This document shows, one piece after another, positions 1-11,656 of a DNA stretch of 64,000 nucleotides. Position 1 is the stretch's first letter; each line of letters opens with the position of its first letter. The notes under the pieces were generated by a model. It was not told the DNA's origin, searched no databases, and saw only the letters and a list, made by a program, of their open reading frames with translations. The translations under genes were made by a program, and so were the position numbers. This stretch comes from Dillenia suffruticosa (taxonomy: Eukaryota; Streptophyta; Magnoliopsida; Dilleniales; Dilleniaceae): assembly GCA_033439265.1 (NCBI GenBank), contig JAVTVX010000011.1, positions 10,602,590-10,666,589 of the forward strand. The letters are read 5' to 3'.

Positions 1-1235
1 CCCAATGGCGCTCAGTCCCAGGCCCACTTTTTTGATTTTCGTCATACAAGGAAAAGATGAAAGTTGGTATTTCTGTACCAGGTCTAGATGGTGTGCCAGA
101 AGGCGGCTCTGCTGTTATTTTCTTCACAAGATTTCTATTGTAAGTTGCAGCATTGTAGACATTCGCCCCATGTTGATCTATATCACCCTCATGAGGCCAA
201 CCCGTCTCGGAAATCGCAATCCTAATATAGGGAAAACCGAGCTTCTCCATTGCAAAATATATAGAATCAAGCATTTGGTCTAATAGGTTGGTGTATACTA
301 AACCACTTCCGGGGTCCTTGTAGGAAGCATTACCTTCAAACAATGCATAGTCAATACCAATACTTCTTGAATTTTCTGACCATGGAAAATAAGGGTACAC
401 ATCGATGAAAAAGTATGATCTGGTTCGGTTTAAAAAATGTAGCAATGGCAAAATCACATGTTTAATGATATCAGAGCAGAAGGTGCCGTTTGAAGGTGGA
501 AATGCCGTTTCAAGCACATCCATGGCAAATGGTGTTCCGATTTTGATGTTTTGTATATAATTCTTGTTGAGAGAATTTTTTATATTCTGCATTGCAGGCA
601 CAAGATTGTACCAAATTTCATGGTCTCTTCTAGTGTTGTAGCTTAGGACTTCATTTCCTACAAGAAGGTAACGAATCAAGGTTTGAGGATGGTATGGACA
701 GACATTTTCGCGTACCCATTTGTCTGCAGAGGCTTGGCTTGAAGCAATTTCATTGATTTGTTGATTGGAGACCATGATGGCTACACGGATTTTTGTTCCT
801 GCAAGTAGTTTGAGAATTTCTGGGTTGGCATCATAGAGCTTCACTCGACCGGCTTTTGTGGATTTGATGAGCTCAATGGATTGGTAAGGTGACAGCAAGT
901 TGTTTCCAACCCGTCCATAGTTCACTCCTATCCTATTTGAGATGCTTTCAACTGCATCTGTAGAATCCGGAGAAACCAAACAAAAAAGGGAAAAATATGA
1001 GAAAAAAGAGATATTTATATTATTTTTTGTCTATATATGTCAAAATTATATTGACTGTCGTACATCTGACTCTATAAAAAAGAATACAAAAATCAACACA
1101 AATTCCATGCCACAATTTTTCATGAAAAATGGAATTTTCAAAAAAATATTAAAAAAAGAAAAGTGAATGAATGCTGTTTTATTAGAACTTACTGCAGTGA
1201 AGGAAAATGAAGAGAATTGAGGCAAAAATAGACAT
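1..1235 (-). CDS. Glucan endo-1,3-beta-glucosidase (GH17), copy 1, two exons, 3' end outside window
   Basis: Hydrolyses internal beta-1,3 links of callose or fungal glucan; the family is secreted or wall-bound. Exon 1 (1235-1193) starts MSIFASILFIFLHC, a short hydrophobic signal peptide, and ends at a consensus GTAAGT donor. Exon 2 begins at 957 after a CTACAG acceptor; a second AG six bases further in is also usable. I read every codon of exon 2 from 955 to 2 and found no stop (about 318 codons in the window). Visible motifs are IGVNYG near the N-terminus, VGNEVL with the proton donor at about Glu117, and SETGWP with the nucleophile at about Glu265. The C-terminus, probably with a CBM43 domain as in the copy at 40 kb, lies beyond the left edge. 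This is the only gene here that looks intact. Substrate preference and expression cannot be told from sequence. Confidence 0.9.
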
Positions 1236-1799
1236 GTTAGTTTGGTATCTTGCTTTAGCTTTGTCATGAACAATGAGAGAGGTTTTGAAGTGCTCTTAAA
1301 GAGAAGAGAATAAGCATGGAAAGAAATAAAGGTCATGCAAGAAATGAATGGCATTTGGAGCTAGTAAATGAGTGTGTAGAAAGATCGTGCGTAAGAAAAC
1401 TGAAATATGTGTTGTTGAACAACTTTGTGACTTGCAAAGTTGAATTCAATGTTGGGGGTGAAAATGATCTTTTTCATACAGAATGCAAGAGCTCTTTCGT
1501 TTTCCTTGATTTGGCAGAAGAAGCCATATAATACCAGATAAATATGATAAGAGTTTTAACTAAAGGAAATGTGAAATAAGTGTAGAAAAAGTTGAGTGTA
1601 GCAATTGAAAAAAAAAATATTAGATTTTATGGCTAAAATTAATTCAAATTTCTCATGGTTAGATGTGCTTGGTTTCAACGGTCTATTTTTTGTAGTAATT
1701 AATAAAAAAAAGTAACGGATTAATCTTGAAAAAAAAAAGATTTACATGTTTCGTTTGAAAAATAGACCAGATTGAGAGCTTAAAGATGGCCCGGGAGAA
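1..1799. repeat. Segmental duplication, left copy (GH17 gene and 5' flank)
   Basis: Bases 1-1799 align almost continuously with 40166-41937 in the same orientation. The match covers the coding exons, the intron and about 560 bp upstream of the start codon. It ends abruptly after a shared GCCCGGGAGAA: this copy continues with AGGTATTAG, the other with TAACCACC. The left end is cut by the window. Confidence 0.92.
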
Positions 1800-1922
1800 A
1801 GGTATTAGAGGACTCAGCTTGAAAGGGATGGGCCTAAGAGAAGTCTAATACAAAATGAGGATGGCGGTGGCCCTAATACCTAATGTAAAAACAGGGCCTA
1901 ATCCAGTAAATTGCTTTGGTCT

Positions 1923-1953
<31 letters not shown>

Positions 1954-2524
1954 GTTTCTTGCTGGTAGTTATGCTCATGTTAGTCACCAATATAAGCTAT
2001 GGCTTTTCCCTTTTTCTTTTTTTTTTTCTTTTTTTCTTTTTTTCTTTTTTTATTTTTATTTTTACCTTTCCAAAACTTTATGCAATAAGTGGGTAGTTCA
2101 GATGTTGAAAAGACATTACCCCAATCGTAGTGTGATATGCCCATTTAAATAACTTCCAACCAATTAATATATATTTATAATGTGATATATTTATAATCTG
2201 AAATAACTTCTCCCAAGTTGAAAGGACATCCAACCAATTACTCACAACCATTGGATCAATTGCAATGTTATATGTCCATTTAAAAGTTTATTCTGGTCAT
2301 TGGTTGAAATGTGATTTATTTGATTTAGAATTGAAATATGATAGAAAAGTAATCAATTTGTGATTGCTTTCCTAACATACAAATGTAGCATTGATTTTTG
2401 TCAATGTTACATCACTATATACAATACTACATTACTACATGTAATGCCAAATTACATAATGTTATACCAGCCATTAGACCAATTTAGGATAAATTTAAGT
2501 GGCATTATAATTCACCGTTAGATC
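1800..2524. other. Non-coding, T-rich stretch
   Basis: No gene is visible. Bases 1922-2060 are long T runs broken by single C or G; the short ORFs there are poly-Phe artefacts. The rest is AT-rich with several repeated ACATTAC-like words and no recognised family. Confidence 0.6.
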
Positions 2525-2760
2525 AACTGTGCCGTGGAGGCAAGCACGACTGTGCCGCTCATGCAATAATGCATGTGTGGATACGCCTGGACGGTTGTAC
2601 CGTGGAGGCAACTGCGACTATGCAGCTCATGTAATAATGCATGTGTGGGTATGCCTGGACCGTTGTATCGCGGAATCTAGCGTAGCTGTGCCGTGCATGC
2701 GTGTACATGCCTAGACGACTATCCCGCGGGCGGCGGCATGACTGTACCGTGCAGGCATTA
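2525..2760. repeat. GC-rich minisatellite, 68-bp period
   Basis: The word CCGTGGAGG recurs at 2532 and 2600, and a degenerate version (TCGCGG) follows at 2668, so the period is 68 bp. A shorter fourth unit follows near 2724. Units share GCATG and ATGCCTGGAC words. The array is much more GC-rich than its surroundings. The same 68-bp period recurs at 26.5 kb. Confidence 0.75.
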
Positions 2761-2778
2761 TCCATGCTTGGTTTTGAA

Positions 2779-3017
2779 AATTGAATTATGTCAGCAGCCA
2801 CATGGCCAGAGGAAGCCTCGCATCTTTAGCAAAGTCCAAATTCTTTGGTTTAAGTGTCAACAATTTTTCCTCAACAACAGCGTACTCAACTAATGAGCCA
2901 AATTGCTCGGGATGCTTCAATGCTTTCTCACTGATATCACCGTAGAATTCATTGTCAACCTTTAGTTCCTTCACTTGGCTGCCTACCTTTACCACCACAT
3001 CAGCAACATAAATGCCT
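2779..3017 (-). pseudogene. Orphan exon of a 2-methylene-furan-3-one reductase-like (quinone oxidoreductase family) gene
   Basis: Read on the minus strand from a TTCCAG acceptor, the sequence gives GIYVADVVVKVGSQVKEL, then DNEFYGDISEKAL, FGSLVEYAVVEEKLL and LKPKNLDFAKDARLPLA. This is the GroES-like part of the zinc-independent MDR family, which reduces enones or quinones with NADPH. The match ends after LPLA, where the family continues with its NADPH-binding Rossmann region; here it runs into unrelated DNA. No upstream exon (the usual MKAW-type N-terminus) was found to 3.6 kb. It is therefore a one-exon fragment, either captured by the neighbouring CACTA-like DNA or left by deletion. The family call is firm; the mechanism is inference. 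Confidence 0.75.
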
Positions 3018-3884
3018 GGAACAGTTTATAGCACAACAAGAGCTATTACAATACTTGAAATTGGCAACTAACTCAAGATTTGGTATAAGGAAAAGTGTAT
3101 AAAGAGTTATATTACGATACTTCTCATGTTAAATGAAACATCGTTCTATAATTCCTCCATAAATAACACCAAACAAAATATTGAAAAATGAAAACAAATA
3201 TTGCAGCGGACGGCTTATTATAGGATGGAAGTGTTGTTGATTAACAACCATAAATGGGATAACCCATGACCTTTTTAGTGAACATTACTATGATAATTTC
3301 ACTTTAAATCATGCATCGATTATTACATAAAGACTGAAATAGAAATCATGTTTTCTCTTTAAATATTGGAGACTTAACCCCACATATAGAATTCCATGTT
3401 TCCATCTTAATCCTTCCCCGCAAACAAAAACCAAGAAAATGTAGTTAGCCATGAAAGAAATGATCAATGATTAGTTAATCATAAAAGAAATGAATGATGC
3501 AGCTAAAATATAGACGAAAATGGTGCTTTATTTATAACAAATATGAATGTAAGAAAAAGAAAAGGGGAAGGCAGATCTGACCTTTGAAAGGGCCTAAACG
3601 TTGAATCGCAAGCGGGGAGAAAGAGTGTGTCTGTAGAGACCAACGAAACAAGTTGATTGGACAATCGAAAAACAAAAAAAAACTTGTTCTGTTGAGATCA
3701 ATCACAGTCACGGACATGAGAGAGAAAAAATATGCAATAGAACATAATTAAAGAACAGATCGAAGAGAAGAAAACGTAGTGAGATCTAAATCGATGAAGA
3801 AACCATCACATCAATGCTTCGGAAAAAAGATCAAAAAGAAAGGGAGAGAAGATGAACCTGTGAGATGGGCCGAAGAAAGAAAAA
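3018..3884. other. Non-coding, no recognised content
   Basis: AT-rich DNA between the reductase exon and the CACTA-type end. Short ORFs show no recognisable motif. It may be intron of the fragmentary gene or the body of a decayed CACTA element. Confidence 0.5.
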
Positions 3885-3997
3885 CCTTTGTCGATTTGTA
3901 TGGAGACGAGTCGTCCTTTGTCGATTTGTATGAGATGAGCGGTTGTCCTGGTCGTTGGTAAAGGGGCCGCTGGTAAATCACGCATTTTTTGTAGTGC
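3885..3997 (-). mobile_element. CACTA-type terminus, inner copy
   Basis: Read on the minus strand, 3997 begins CACTACAAAAAATGCG, followed by GC-rich words of the TTTACCA-GCGGCC type common at CACTA ends. Inside it, CCTTTGTCGATTTGTATG occurs twice, 30 bp apart (3885 and 3915). No partner end was found to the left, so the element is truncated or its far end has decayed. Confidence 0.55.
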
Positions 3998-4014
3998 TTC
4001 CTCCCACTTCCTCC

Positions 4015-4435
4015 TCCTCCTCTTTCGTATTTGGTTGATATAACAATTCTCGAAGGTTATATTGACTGATAATAAATGTAGTAACAATGTAGTAACTTTT
4101 ACTATCTCTGTATAAATTGACGATAAAAGTATAATTTTTATTAACCCTTTACAACTAATGATAAATATAGTAACTTTTACTAACTTCTTTACAAAAGTGA
4201 CAATAAATATAGTAACTTTTACTAATCAATTACAACCGATAATATAAAATTGATTTTTATCGACACGTCCGGAAGTTGAACATGCTCCAATGGTCATGAC
4301 AAGTGTCGGGATAGGTGTATCCCGACCTGTATTTAGCCAACTGAATCTCTATCCGTTGGAGAAGACTTTATCGATGGTTTTATCTCATTTTCCTCACGAT
4401 TTTTGTCCATCTCCATAAGCCATTCCGTTGTAGTG
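4015..4435 (-). mobile_element. CACTA-like terminus homologous to the left end of the 13.5-kb element
   Basis: On the minus strand this starts CACTACAACGGAATGG at 4435. For about 420 bp it matches, in inverted orientation, the start of the element at 21741, including the shared TAGTAAAAGTTACTA subterminal words and a GGTCGGGATA block. It ends beside the other CACTA end at 3997, so the element body is missing or replaced. No transposase is visible. Confidence 0.7.
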
Positions 4436-5879
4436 CAACCAATACTTTGTAGTGTTCAATACTAGAAAAGACCATTGCGTCTCCAGTTTAATCAAAATAA
4501 AAAACAAGATAAAATTCAAACACCTTCACAATGAATTTACTCAATATAATAAAGGAAAAATCCTGTCCAACTACCTAGTGCACTCAATTTTATGTAAGAC
4601 TATGTGTATCATTCAAATTAACATGATGGATAACATTACCATAGACTTGCTAATATATTAAATCTCCACCACTCAACATATATGAAATCCATGTATCAAT
4701 CAAAATATCTTTTATTTGGTTGTATTGTGGATAGGGTACAAGGTAGAAAATAGGTAAAACTGTGAGGTAAAAATAATTCACTAAAAATACTCAAATATCA
4801 AAATATGAAATTGTTTACATCAAGGCAAGACAACATTAACTTCTACAATTTCTCATCCCAAAATATGTATAGTACTCAAACTCTAAATATGTAATGTATT
4901 AAATAAAACTCCACTATAAGAGTGAACAAGGATGACAAATGCTTTTTCCCTATTTTTTTTTCACTTTCATTTTTTTACCCACACTTGTTTTCATTCATTT
5001 TTTTTGTAATTTTGCTGATTTTTCTTTTTCTTTTTTTAATTTGAAATCAACATGATAATGCCTATGATTACATATGAAACTCCAACATATATAAAAGGAG
5101 CATAATGTCTAAAAATATAATGTCATACTATCAATTATAAGTATGTTAGTGAATTTAGGTTCAAGATCTGGATTTAGAAAAAATAGGTTATGGGGTAAAT
5201 TATATGGGTAATTCAAGAAATAGAAGGTTTAGACTCAAATGGGGTAATTACAGGGTATAAGATGATTGTAATGGTATTTTGTGGAAGTTAAAAGTGTGTA
5301 AATTTAGATATCTTAATCATTTTGGTACATGAAATAAAAAATATGGTCTCAAAATATATAATAAAGCAAATTCTAAAATGTTCATTCCATGTGTGATATA
5401 TATTCAAGAAAAAACAAGTGTTAAAAGAATTGTTTTTTAAGACTTAATTTCTCACTTAGGTAAAATTTTATGTTAAATCTTGTATGCCTATCTTTCAAAT
5501 CAATTATAAAAAACTGAATAACTAATCATGTACCTAATAACCATCGATACCAATTGTCCTTCACTCAATCCAATTCACAACAAATAACACATAAGAACTA
5601 AAAAAACTCAAGAAAATTTTATTGGTATGGAAACAATTCATCACAACCTCTCAAGAACCAAGCAAACAAATTCCTTTAAAAAAAATTCAGCAGGCTATAT
5701 ATGTATATTCCTCCCACACTTAAATTGAGCATTGCCCACAATGTGTAGAATATATATAGAAAAGTAAAGAGAATAGAAAACTCTTTGGAAACATGCAAAT
5801 TCCTTTTTAGCATTGACTTCCTTCCTCTCGTGTGAAAGGTTTCTTATGCTTATGGATTGTTTAAGGGAAACGGCGGACC
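4436..5879. other. AT-rich non-coding DNA
   Basis: No gene recognised. It lies downstream, in element orientation, of the Athila integrase remnant, so it may contain that element's 3' region or LTR. I could not find a matching LTR partner at 7.5-8.7 kb. Confidence 0.45.
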
Positions 5880-6810
5880 TTTCGTTCATGTTGGTCCCAT
5901 CCTCGTACTCTTGAAATGATATCCATTGACTTTGAATTTTTCACCTTGGTCATTTGAAAGCTTTACCGCTTCATATAGGAAAACTTATGTCATCATGAAT
6001 GGTCCACTCCATCTCGATCTCAACTTGTCTAAAAAAAATCTCAAATGAAAGTTATATAATAAAACTTTATCCCCAACCTCGAACTCTCGCTTTTTGATCC
6101 TTGCATCATGTCATTCTTTTGTTCTTTCTTTGTAAATTCTTACATTCTCATATACGTCATTTGGTCATTCATCTAGCTCGTTCAACCGCAATTTCCATTC
6201 CTCACCTGCAAAAGACAAATCAAAATTTTGATATTGCATTGCCCAATATGCCTTATGCTCTAATTTAAAAGATAAATGACATCTCTTACCAAGTGATAAG
6301 GTGACATACCAATTGGAGATTTATATGCTATCCTATAAGCCCAAAATGCAGCATCTAGTTTCATGGATCCATCCTTATGAGAAAGATTCACAGTTTTTTT
6401 TCAAAATACTTTTCAACTTACAATTTGAAACCTCAACTTGTCCACTAGTTTGTGGATGGTAAGGGGTATTTTGAGTCATTTTTCACACAAACAATTGTCT
6501 CTACCCACTTACTTACGTAATCCACAACAATTAGAATGAACACATAATTAAAAGATTTTGAAAAATGACCCATGAAATCAATACTCCAAACATCAAATAT
6601 ATCTACAACTAAAATATTGTTTAAGACCATCTCATAACAGTTATAAATATTTTCAGTTCTTTGACATTGATCACATGCATGTACATAAGAGTGAACATCT
6701 TTAAATAAAGTAGACCAATAAAATCCAAATTGAAGTGCTTTAGCTACTGTACGAGATGGTCTATGATGACCACCAATTTCCTTATCATGACAAAAACTAA
6801 GAACGCTACT
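5880..6810 (-). pseudogene. Athila-type Ty3/gypsy integrase remnant
   Basis: The minus strand encodes, in broken frames, the zinc-binding segment (ending CDQCQRTENIY, about 6660-6700), then the integrase core VDIFDVWSIDFMGHF and VVDYVSKWVETIV (6445-6630). The C-terminal part follows: [18 protein letters not shown] near 6300, then a KLRSRWSGPF motif near 6020. The order and wording are those of the Athila lineage. Stops and frameshifts interrupt every segment, so it is dead. The gag and RNase H pieces lie just upstream on the same strand. Confidence 0.85.
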
Positions 6811-7078
6811 TACTTCTTGTTAGGGCATACATCTCCTAATGATACCCTCACCACAAACCTTTTACAAGTGAGGCTCGTCCCGAAGACAGTTGTGTATATT
6901 GGACATGAATTTCTTTTTCTGCTACCATTTCATTTTCTCTGGTATAATCTTGCAAACAAGATAATTGATAAAGTCAGCGTACCAAGCTCATTAATAGGGG
7001 TGACAGAGAATAAATGTTCATCAGGAAAGGAATCATTTTAAGGATGTTCAAGCCTTGTTTTATCAAAACCTCCCTTCA

Positions 7079-7283
7079 ATCGAGATAAATGGTTAGCTGT
7101 TGAATTCTCTACCCCCTTTTTGTCCACTGTATCAATGTCAAATTCCTATAACAAAAGAGTCCAACGCAACAACTTGGGTTTTGCATCTTTCTTTGAAATC
7201 AAATATTCAAGTACATAATGATCTGTATGAATTACAATCTTGGACAACAAAAAGTAAGACCGAAATTTCTCATGTGAAAGATC
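7079..7283 (-). pseudogene. Athila-type RNase H, C-terminal part
   Basis: The minus strand reads FRSYF, IVIHTDHYVLEYLISKKDAK, LLRWTLLLQEFDIDTVDKKG and VENSTANHLSRL. This is the end of a Ty3/gypsy RNase H, with the TDH and N..ADxLSR-type signatures. Its N-terminal half is missing: the sequence is joined directly to the gag N-terminus at about 7283. Confidence 0.8.
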
Positions 7284-7500
7284 ACAACTTGATGGTATCA
7301 CAGATCTCTAAAAAGATCTTTAGATGGTTGTTGGGATCTTCAAAAGTCTCTCCTCCAAATTGATCTATCTGCACCATGCCAATAAAACTAGGCTGTAGTT
7401 CAAAGTTATTTGCTTCCATTGAGGGTCGTGCAATACTAGTATGAACAGCTTGAACTCTAGGCATAGAATACTCCCTCATGGCTCCATTTTCTTGATCCAT
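7284..7500 (-). pseudogene. Athila/Tat-type gag N-terminus
   Basis: The segment begins MDQENGAMREYSMPRVQA and contains ANNFELQPSFIGMVQ, FGGETFEDPNNHL and FLEICDTIK. These are the conserved start of Athila/Tat gag (ANNFE...MVQ..QFGG..EDPN..L..FLEICDT). It stops after DTIK, where RNase H sequence follows, so most of gag, protease and reverse transcriptase is deleted. Confidence 0.85.
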
Positions 7501-8732
7501 TGCTTCGTTATGCTCCTTGGCTTCTCTGACCTATTTATGGATGGTTCTTATATTCTTCTCTATCTAAGAATCAAAATCGGCTGGGTCAAGAAACTTCGAT
7601 GTCAGCATAAACACTACACGGATACAAAAAAGTCAAAGTTAGATCTCTAAAATAAATTACAAAACCCACTCTAATAAATCTAGATTACCTATGTGAAAGT
7701 AGAAATCACAAAAATATGATAATTGAATGCACAAAAAATACTTGAACAATTAACCAAAAACTAGAAAATCACAAAAAGAACAAAGAAAAATGCAAAAACC
7801 AATGAAAATAATAGAATTTGGTTAAGATAGAGTGGTCATTGTGGCAAACTCAGAAGGCAAAAATCCTTTGGAACAAGTGGTCGCTTAGCCCTAAATCAAA
7901 AGTTTTTTCACAGATCCCAAAAATTCCTACCAAATTTTCAGAAAGCCAAACCCTAAAAGCAATTGTATTACTATAAACCATAATCTAGATAACAAATATT
8001 AAAATCCAATTTCAAATAGAATATTTTGATTGATATATAAAGAGATCCCCGATAACAATACAAAAAACTTTATACGTGATTTTGGTGTATCATGATTTTT
8101 GAGAAAATATACTATAGTTGAGTGTTGTGTGTAGTGCTAATAAGTGTTGTTCCCATAATGATATTTTATACTACCACGTATAAATAAATTTAATCTAAGT
8201 TGGATAAATCGAATCAAAGTTATAAGGATAATAAAAGAAACTAAAACAGAATATAAAACCCCTAATTTGTCAAAAAACCTATGAATCTCTTCATTCCCTA
8301 AGTTCATTGACTAATGAATTATTATTGATAATAGCTAGTTTTCCTAAATTAGATTCACCCAATGGTCATGCAATGAATCCCTAATTCGACTATCCGAAAC
8401 CCAATAATCATGCAATTTTATAAGATCGAACTACATTAAATTCTACAAAGAATTTGTAATTTTGTGTTTTCTTTAAAATCCCCACATACAGAATTAATCA
8501 TCCGTCGATCTCATAATCCTATGCAAATTTTATTGCATTGAACTAATTTCTTGTAATTATATTGGTCATGCATGCCTTCGATTTTTAAAATCCCCAAAAT
8601 GTAGGGTCTCAAAGTTGCAGACAATGAGAAGTTATGAGCCTTACATAGCATGACTAGCAGTGGATTAGCATGAGAAACAGGAAAACACTCTTAGGATTAA
8701 GGTTTGCATTCTGAATGTAAATCTTGGGATAA
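7501..8732. other. Non-coding flank, possible Athila leader
   Basis: AT-rich DNA upstream, in element orientation, of the Athila gag. No PBS-like TGGCGCC word or LTR pair could be identified. The last 100 bp are the target-site flank of the Tekay element that begins at 8738. Confidence 0.45.
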
Positions 8733-8737
8733 GTTAA
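8733..8737. repeat. Target-site duplication GTTAA, left
   Basis: GTTAA directly precedes the 5' LTR TG. The identical five bases follow the 3' LTR. Confidence 0.9.
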
Positions 8738-11085
8738 TGTAACATCGGAAAAGTCCAGTAGTAATATTGATATTAAAATAACTATTTGAGATTTCTATAT
8801 TTTGTAAAATGTGGAAGAATAATTAGTTGAAATTTGAATATGGATTTTGTTCTTTGGGTTGCATAGCAATTTTCTTAAACTCTCAGTTGATAAACTTTTA
8901 ATTTTTAAGTGTTCGGTTACTAGAATGCTCTATATTCGGTAGAAATTAACTTCTCGGTGAGAGAAATTGATTTGCTCAGTAGAGTTGTAATGTTTAGTAG
9001 AGTGTTTCTTCAAATTTTGATTCTTCAGTGGTGATAATCTCTTGGTGATTTTTATCTCTTGATTCATTACTCTATTGCTATCTTTTGGTACACTGTGAGA
9101 CTTGTAGTCTCTCGATACATTTCTCTATTTCTCTATAGGTTATTGGTATTAGATATTTACACTTACCGAAGTATTTCCCCTTACCAAACCATTTACAATT
9201 GCCTCTCGGCACTCATAATTGTGTAGATTTGAATCTTAGCCTATCAAGTCTCCAAAAATCTCTCCACCATCAAACCAGTCAAAATTTTTAATTATATAAT
9301 GCACAATTTATATTATTTTCTATATTTTTAATTTATTTTTCATAAATCCCAACTTTCTTTGCTATCTTCAAACACATTTCTCTCAGCAAAACGTAACTTC
9401 AAGTACATAAATCCATAGGGTTGACCTTCCCAATAACCCAAAAATAATATATTGGACATTTGTGCAATTTAGAAGTGTTTGAAAGCTATTAAGCAAATAT
9501 TGGAAATGAATTTGAGGATAAAAGGAGAAGTGAGATTCTAAACCCATGAGACCCAAGAGTTTTACTCTACTTTTTAGACTATTTTTCTCTTCTCTCCCAA
9601 ACCCACCAATTGAGCTCTCTCTCTCTCTCTCTCTCTCTATCTCTTCCAAAACTCAATTGATCTACCACTAAAATTTAAGATCAAAGGTTCCAAAGTACAT
9701 ATCCAACACCCCAAAATTAGATTTTAGTTTTGATTTTGAAGAAAGATTTGAGAATATAGACTATTACAAAATGAGGAGAATAAAGAGTTTTGGCATATTC
9801 CAATCCAAAAGAATTCTTTGGAGACAAAATTGAGATATTATAAACTTCTTATCCTAAGTTTTTACTTGCATAACTATTTGTCAACTTGGATTTGAAAATT
9901 TTAAAGTCACATTGATAAAATATGTATTGGATGTTAAGGTTTTTGGGTTGACTGAAATAGATTAATATTTATGATTATGGTTACTTGATGATATTTCTTA
10001 GGGGTTGAATAAAGCTGATCGAGATAGGATCTTTGTTGTGGAAAAGTCTGATAATGACTACCCTCTCTAATGCTGTGAGTGGATAGATTATTGTGTTTGT
10101 GAATGAGAAATGTTTTCATTGGTTTTTCTGTAAATGATTTTATTAAACTTGAATTTATATAACGTTTTATAGCTGTGGAGTATCCCTTGAAAGTATTTTG
10201 ATTTGAGTTATGAAATATATGCACTTGCAAATGCATATTGTGCCATGTTAAATTTTCTTATGGATATTGTTGCTAAACTCATAGATTGAGAAATTTTGTT
10301 GATTTTTCCATGGCACTCGTTATGCTGTTTTTGTGAAATGTTGCATGCTTAGGGTGTGAGCACTACCTCAGAGGTTCCAAACTAACTCCAAGGTTGGGAT
10401 TGGTGTTTATGTTTGACAATGAATGAAATCCCCTTAATGGCTCCACCATTGGTCCGGGTCAAACCTTTGTTGGAAAGATTTTGAGGCAAACTCCCTTGTT
10501 TTAAAAACAAGTATATATTATTTATAGTGAATGTTTATTATATTTCATGAAAACTTTAACATTCATTGAGCAATGCAAATATGATTATATGATATTTTTG
10601 TTGAATCAAAATATGATTTTGAAAGCATTGTTTAGTATTTCTACACTCACCACTTATTTGTTTACATAACTATATCATTACACTCCACTCACCGAATATT
10701 TTGTACTCATCCCTTCATTCTTTTATTCTTTCAGAGGAAGAGTAGAGGTAGAAGTCACTTCACCACCGGCTAGATCCATTCGAGAGGACCAATTATTGGT
10801 ATTGATCTTTCTTAGTTGCAGATTTTTGACATATGTAGATGGATCCATTGCAGGGCATTTTAAAGTTAAAACTTTTTATATAGTATATTTTACTTATGTG
10901 CTTTTCTAAAATTGGAATTTAAGTGTACTTTGTTTGTTTTAGATTTTAATATTTTGCATCCTAGAATTTTGGAAATGGTGTCATCATAACCTTGCGTTAT
11001 CTCAGAGTGCATATCAGTGATTACACGTATTTCTAGATCACGTGGCGGTTGTTGTATGCTCAAACCTGAGAGTCAGAACGTGATA
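8738..11085 (+). repeat. 5' LTR of the Tekay element (2348 bp)
   Basis: Starts TGTAACATCGG and ends GAACGTGATA. It aligns along most of its length with 35703-38153, but with many substitutions and indels. It contains a (CT)n run at about 9615-9640. Both LTRs end TGATA, so the termini are TG...TA and not TG...CA. Confidence 0.9.
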
Positions 11086-11089
11086 GTTC

Positions 11090-11106
11090 TATTGGTATTA
11101 GAGTTA
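11090..11106 (+). other. Primer-binding site, initiator-Met tRNA type
   Basis: A few bases after the LTR lies ATTGGTATTAGAGTTAA, close to the plant retroelement PBS TGGTATCAGAGC, which pairs with tRNA-iMet. Two or three positions are changed. Confidence 0.75.
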
Positions 11107-11315
11107 AGATTTTGGTGCTTTTAAAATGTTTGCAAATATTTTTAAATGTTTCAAAGTGTTTTTAAATGTTTTTAAAGGTTTGGTGTTTCTAAATGTTTTG
11201 CAAGATTCACAAACCTCTTATGAGTTCTAGGAAATGGAGTTACATCTAGGTGTGAATGGATTATTAATCTACCCGATTTTGCAAGTTAAGGTTAGTTTCC
11301 ATTTTGTAGAATATA

Positions 11316-11656
11316 ATGGCTCCATGTTGGAAAACAAAGATTTTGACTGAGATTCCTTCTTCTAAGCATAAGAGTGCATCATCTTCCCATGCTTCTCCTT
11401 TTAGTGCACTCGAACCTTCAATTACTCCATCTGAGATTCCTCCATCATCACTTGCCACCTTCCAATAATGTATGGAATAGTGGAGCAAATATGGTACTCA
11501 ATTCCAAACCCAAATCCAAACTCAAATGCTAACTCCTCCATCAAACACTACCACCACAACAAGCACTCCACTAGCACCAATTGTTCCTCCTTTATCGATT
11601 GTTGCACCTACTATCTGTCCAACCATTGAGCTATCCAATTTAATCAAAGAAGTAAA
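11316..11656 (+). pseudogene. Tekay gag, N-terminal part before the CACTA insertion
   Basis: Begins at the ATG at 11316 (MAPCWKTKILTEIP) and runs through a Ser/Pro/Thr-rich leader with stops to CPTIELSNLIKEV. It is homologous to the gag at 62.2 kb, which has YPTIELSKLIKDARQLG. The open frame is cut at the CACTA end (11657) and resumes at 12823 with KQLGCETF. Gag forms the particle core of the element; this copy is dead. Confidence 0.8.

Noticed and set aside
1046-1531. Two ORFs upstream of the GH17 start
   Set aside because: They fall in the GH17 intron and 5' flank and are not protein-like.
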